Positions 61,477 to 64,000 of a stretch of DNA of 64,000 bases are shown one piece after another. Position numbers and translations under genes: made by a program. The stretch is from Chromatiales bacterium (GTDB taxonomy: Bacteria; Pseudomonadota; Gammaproteobacteria; UBA6429): contig JALTJN010000143.1 in the NCBI GenBank assembly GCA_027076405.1, positions 1 to 64,000 of the forward strand, read 5' to 3'. The notes below the pieces were generated by a model. It was given only the letters and a program-made list of their open reading frames with translations, ran no database searches and was not told the origin of the DNA. Each line of letters opens with the position of its first letter. Position 1 is the first letter of the stretch.

Positions 61477-61893
61477 ATGTGGGGACAGAATAAAAAACCA
61501 AAACAAACTGCACATATTGATTCCCTGATTGGGCAAAATACCGAAATTCACGGTGATGTGATTTTTAGTGGTGGTTTACATGTCGATGGTACAATAAAAG
61601 GCAGCGTTGTTGCCGAAAAGGGAGAAGACTCCGTGTTGACCCTGAGTGAGCGAGGCATTATTGAAGGTGAAGTAAAAGTGCCGAATGTGGTGGTAAATGG
61701 TTCGGTTATCGGCGATGTGCATGCAACAGGGCATGTTGAGCTTGCAGCATTGGCGCGAGTTCATGGTAACGTCTATTATAGTTTAATCGAAATGGCGATG
61801 GGTGCCGAAGTCAATGGTAAGCTAATGCATCAGGCAGAAGTTGATAATAATCCTGATAATGAAGAAAATGCAGGCAATACAGAAGAGAGTTAA
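61477..61893 (+). CDS. Bactofilin
   Basis: About 138 residues. IDSLIGQNTEIHGDVIFSGGLHVDGTIKGSVVAEKG, then repeated GEVKVPNVVVNGSVIGDVHATGHVELAALARVHGNVYYSLIEM, the parallel beta-helix of polymer-forming bactofilins. ATG at 61477 has GAGGAG upstream; the earlier in-frame start overlaps the DUF6776 gene. It probably forms membrane-associated filaments with DUF6776. Confidence 0.93.
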   Translation: MWGQNKKPKQTAHIDSLIGQNTEIHGDVIFSGGLHVDGTIKGSVVAEKGEDSVLTLSERGIIEGEVKVPNVVVNGSVIGDVHATGHVELAALARVHGNVYYSLIEMAMGAEVNGKLMHQAEVDNNPDNEENAGNTEES

Positions 61894-61967
61894 TCGCTAA
61901 TCTTGATTATTTTACTGGGTTATTAGATAATTAAGCGTTCATTCATATTTAAACTGGAGTAATGGCC

Positions 61968-62321
61968 ATGGGCAGTGTAGTAGCAGAATCAGATAACGGC
62001 ATGGTTTTTACCGATAGTGCAGCAAAAAAGGTAAAACAACTTATCGCCGAAGAAGGTAACCCTAATCTTAAATTACGTGTTTTCGTAACCGGAGGCGGGT
62101 GTTCGGGTTTTCAATACGGTTTCACTTTCGATGAAGAAATTCAGGAAGGCGACACCTCGGTAGAAAATGACGGTGTTACGGTGGTGGTTGATCCCATGAG
62201 CTATCAATATCTGGAAGGTGCTGAAGTTGATTTCAAAGATAGTCTTGAGGGCTCGATGTTTGTTATCAATAACCCGAATGCCACAACAACCTGTGGTTGC
62301 GGTTCTTCCTTTTCTATATAA
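61968..62321 (+). CDS. erpA: Iron-sulphur insertion protein ErpA
   Basis: About 117 residues, an A-type Fe-S carrier. The three cluster cysteines are in [13 protein letters not shown] and [41 protein letters not shown] is the ErpA/IscA block. Required for isoprenoid enzyme maturation in E. coli. The ATG at 61968 has better SD spacing than that at 61962. Position after a bactofilin matches the Pseudomonas order. Confidence 0.95.
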   Translation: MGSVVAESDNGMVFTDSAAKKVKQLIAEEGNPNLKLRVFVTGGGCSGFQYGFTFDEEIQEGDTSVENDGVTVVVDPMSYQYLEGAEVDFKDSLEGSMFVINNPNATTTCGCGSSFSI

Positions 62322-62337
62322 CAATCTTCTATCGTGA

Positions 62338-62378
62338 TAAAAGGGGTGTTTAGCGCGAGTTAGACTACCCCTTTTTTT
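62338..62378 (+). terminator. Terminator after erpA
   Basis: AAGGGGT (62341-62347) pairs with ACCCCTT (62367-62373), with a loop of about 19 bases, then six or seven T. A-rich on the left. Confidence 0.7.
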
Positions 62379-62474
62379 ATTGTTGTTATTAAAATTAAAA
62401 ATTTAGTGAACTTGTATGTGATAATTAGTTCATGAGTTTTGCTATATCGTCAATGTTGTTTAATGGAGTCAGCA

Positions 62475-63632
62475 ATGAGTGAATATCTTCCCGGTTTAGC
62501 CGGTGTACCTGCAACCAAATCTAATATTTCTGCCATTGATGGTGAGAAAGGGATTCTTGCCTATCGAGGCTACCCGATTGAACAGCTTGCTGCAGAAAGT
62601 AGTTTTGAAGAAACCTCGTTATTACTTTTAGATGGCCGTTTACCTACCGCAGCTGAATTATCGGATTTTGAGCAACAGCTAAAAGATAACCGCCACGTTA
62701 AATACCATATTCGTGATTTAATGAAGACACTACCTGAAAGCGGTCACCCGATGGACATGTTACAAACGGCGGTCGCCAGTTTGGGGATGTTTTATTCAGG
62801 TAATGAATGTTTAACTGGTAGTGATGCATGTAACGATTTGAATTATATTCATAATATGACGGTGAAAATGCTCTCGCGTATGGCGACGCTTGTGGCTATG
62901 TGGCAACACGTTCGAAATGGCTATGATCCGGTTGAGCCGCGTGACGATTTATCTTACGCAGAAAATTTTCTTTATATGCTAACCCGCAAAGAGCCGGATC
63001 CCATGCTGGCGCGGATTATGGATGTTTGTTTAATATTGCATGCAGAACACACCATTAATGCTTCTACCTTTTCGGTTTTAGTGAACGCTTCAACATTAGC
63101 AAGCCCCTTTAATGTTATTGCTGCAGCAATCGGTGCATTGTCTGGTCCATTACACGGTGGCGCCAATCAAAAAGTATTAGAAATGCTAGAAGAGATCGGC
63201 ACGCCAGATAAAGCAGAAGCTTATATCGATGAAAAATTAAAAAATAAAGAAGTTATTTGGGGCATGGGGCATCGTGAATACAAAACAAAAGACCCCCGAG
63301 CCACTATTTTAGAAAAACTGGTTGATGAATTTATCGAAGCTCGTGGTGGTGATATTAACCCGATGTTTGAAACCGCCAAAGCCGTTGAAAAAATTTGTGA
63401 AGATCGTTTATCTGAAAAAGGTGTTTATCCCAACGTAGATTTTTATTCGGGCATTCTTTATCAGGAAATGGGAATTCCGGCCGATCAGTTCACTGCAATT
63501 TTTGCAATCTCACGTACGGCGGGTTGGCTAGCACACTGGCGTGAACAGCTTGGTGATAATCGTATCTTCCGTCCGACTCAGGTTTATACGGGGGAGCCGG
63601 TACGTAAATATGTGCCGATTAAAGAAAGGTAA
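62475..63632 (+). CDS. gltA: Citrate synthase
   Basis: About 385 residues. LAGVPATKSNISAIDGEKGILAYRGYPIEQLA, CLILHAEHTINASTF and GPLHGGANQKVLEMLEEI, MGHREYKTKDPRA carry the catalytic histidines and acetyl-CoA/oxaloacetate residues. Size and start are like the short Bacillus-type or methylcitrate-synthase enzymes, so a 2-methylcitrate synthase cannot be excluded. ATG at 62475 follows GGAGTCAGCA; an upstream TTG is less likely. It sits between erpA and anmK, where other gammaproteobacteria have none. Confidence 0.92.
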   Translation: MSEYLPGLAGVPATKSNISAIDGEKGILAYRGYPIEQLAAESSFEETSLLLLDGRLPTAAELSDFEQQLKDNRHVKYHIRDLMKTLPESGHPMDMLQTAVASLGMFYSGNECLTGSDACNDLNYIHNMTVKMLSRMATLVAMWQHVRNGYDPVEPRDDLSYAENFLYMLTRKEPDPMLARIMDVCLILHAEHTINASTFSVLVNASTLASPFNVIAAAIGALSGPLHGGANQKVLEMLEEIGTPDKAEAYIDEKLKNKEVIWGMGHREYKTKDPRATILEKLVDEFIEARGGDINPMFETAKAVEKICEDRLSEKGVYPNVDFYSGILYQEMGIPADQFTAIFAISRTAGWLAHWREQLGDNRIFRPTQVYTGEPVRKYVPIKER

Positions 63633-63694
63633 TTAATTATATGCTCTTTTCATACTTATTTTATAAGTCGAATCTTTAGAGCTGTATCTAGTTA

Positions 63695-63720
63695 GTCATT
63701 CCCGCTCAGGTGGGAATGAC
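63695..63720. repeat. Palindromic repeat between citrate synthase and anmK
   Basis: GTCATTCCCGCTCAGGTGGG then AATGAC, a 9-bp stem (plus mismatch), related to the repeat at 46340. It may terminate the convergent genes on both strands. Confidence 0.65.
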
Positions 63721-63721
63721 A

Positions 63722-64000
63722 TTACGAATAATAAACTCCTCCCAAAATAACGGCTTGTGTCGCGCCTGTTACCTCAGGTAAATTTCCAACTTTATGTTCT
63801 ATCGTTTGTTTCGCCAGCCAGGCAAATGCTGTTGCTTCAATATAATCAGGATCGAGTCCATAGTTTGCTGAGCTATTTATTTCTATTACTGGTAATGCCT
63901 TTTTAAGTTGTTGTAATAAAAACTCATTATGTACACCGCCACCACATACAATTATTTCATCAGCTTCTTTAGCATATTGATTAATGGCATCTTTTATTGT
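63722..64000 (-). CDS. anmK: Anhydro-N-acetylmuramic acid kinase (C-terminal part)
   Basis: The last 92 codons of AnmK run into the window's right edge; the start lies outside. CGGGVHNEFLLQQL, then NYGLDPDYIEATAFAWLAKQ and the end GATQAVILGGVYYS are the family's C-terminal motifs. It phosphorylates anhydroMurNAc in murein recycling, alongside mpl in this window. Convergent with citrate synthase. Confidence 0.93.
   Translation of the reverse strand, partial: TIKDAINQYAKEADEIIVCGGGVHNEFLLQQLKKALPVIEINSSANYGLDPDYIEATAFAWLAKQTIEHKVGNLPEVTGATQAVILGGVYYS

Noticed and set aside
62439..62474. TTG start for citrate synthase
   Set aside because: GGAG lies before the ATG at 62475, where the family's conserved start (SEYLPGLAGVPATKS) begins.
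1..64000. tRNA, rRNA, CRISPR arrays, insertion sequences or prophage
   Set aside because: No cloverleaf-type sequence, repeat-spacer array, transposase or phage gene was seen; repeats present are short intergenic elements.

Overview
The window looks like chromosomal DNA of an AT-rich gammaproteobacterium. MutH, ErpA, UbiX, Mpl, a YheS-type ABC-F protein, a GcvR-like protein and the gene orders thiD-thiE-hemL, mpl-ubiX and argC-DUF6776-bactofilin-erpA...anmK all point there. I do not name a genus. I saw no tRNA, rRNA, insertion sequence, prophage or CRISPR array. About 65 genes fill the window on both strands, mostly as singletons or short operons.

Layout. 1-8700: a DHH phosphoesterase, an OmpR/PhoB-type two-component system next to a secreted spondin-domain protein, a DUF1223 protein, a small operon (unknown protein, glutaredoxin, PpnP, SixA), a DsbA-like protein and an acyltransferase. 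8750-21350: MetA, a P-loop protein, PurT, GcvR-like, YheS, NnrS, a peroxiredoxin, a DUF393/unknown/HTTM membrane operon, a DUF2799 lipoprotein, an unusual hydrolase-TlpA fusion and a PilH-like receiver. 21400-31000: a GGDEF/EAL protein, a LysR regulator divergent from a DoxX/glutathionyl-hydroquinone reductase/pirin operon, an HD-GYP sensor and an aldehyde dehydrogenase. 31100-38040: methyltransferase, MutH, Sel1 protein, MoaC, MoaD-MoaE, metallophosphoesterase, pyrophosphatase, and an adenylate kinase with a histone-like lysine-rich tail of about 190 residues. 38270-50440: a tandem pair of response regulators (HD-GYP, then PP2C/SpoIIE), phospholipase-D protein, RNase D, Mpl, UbiX, LON-domain protein, HemL, ThiE, ThiD and a soluble histidine kinase. 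50450-57260: a PepSY/FMN-binding/porin group behind a Fur-like box, HemJ, TlpA, ClcA, and an ECF sigma/anti-sigma pair. 57630-64000: a secreted DsrE-like protein, a second porin, ArgC, DUF6776, bactofilin, ErpA, citrate synthase and the C-terminal part of AnmK.

How genes may work together. The strongest circuit is at 55968-59596. An ECF sigma factor and its membrane anti-sigma are divergent from a secreted DsrE-like protein and a porin. The anti-sigma's periplasmic half is itself DsrE-like: its last 44 residues after a shared cysteine align without gaps to the secreted protein. Both transcription units carry the same promoter pattern, GGAATA-N16-CGTCT, in the 371-bp divergent gap. This suggests an autoregulated envelope-sensing system in which secreted protein and sensor share a fold.

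Other readable circuits are 11-bp-spaced GTGAyAA repeats before both the PhoB-like regulator and the spondin gene; a Fur-like box over the -35 of a near-consensus promoter for the porin/FMN-binding/PepSY group, with an ApbE-type flavinylation motif in the FMN-binding protein; and a LysR/DoxX/YqjG/pirin quinone-stress module. Several small dispersed repeats (REP-like palindromes and a second non-palindromic family) lie between genes.
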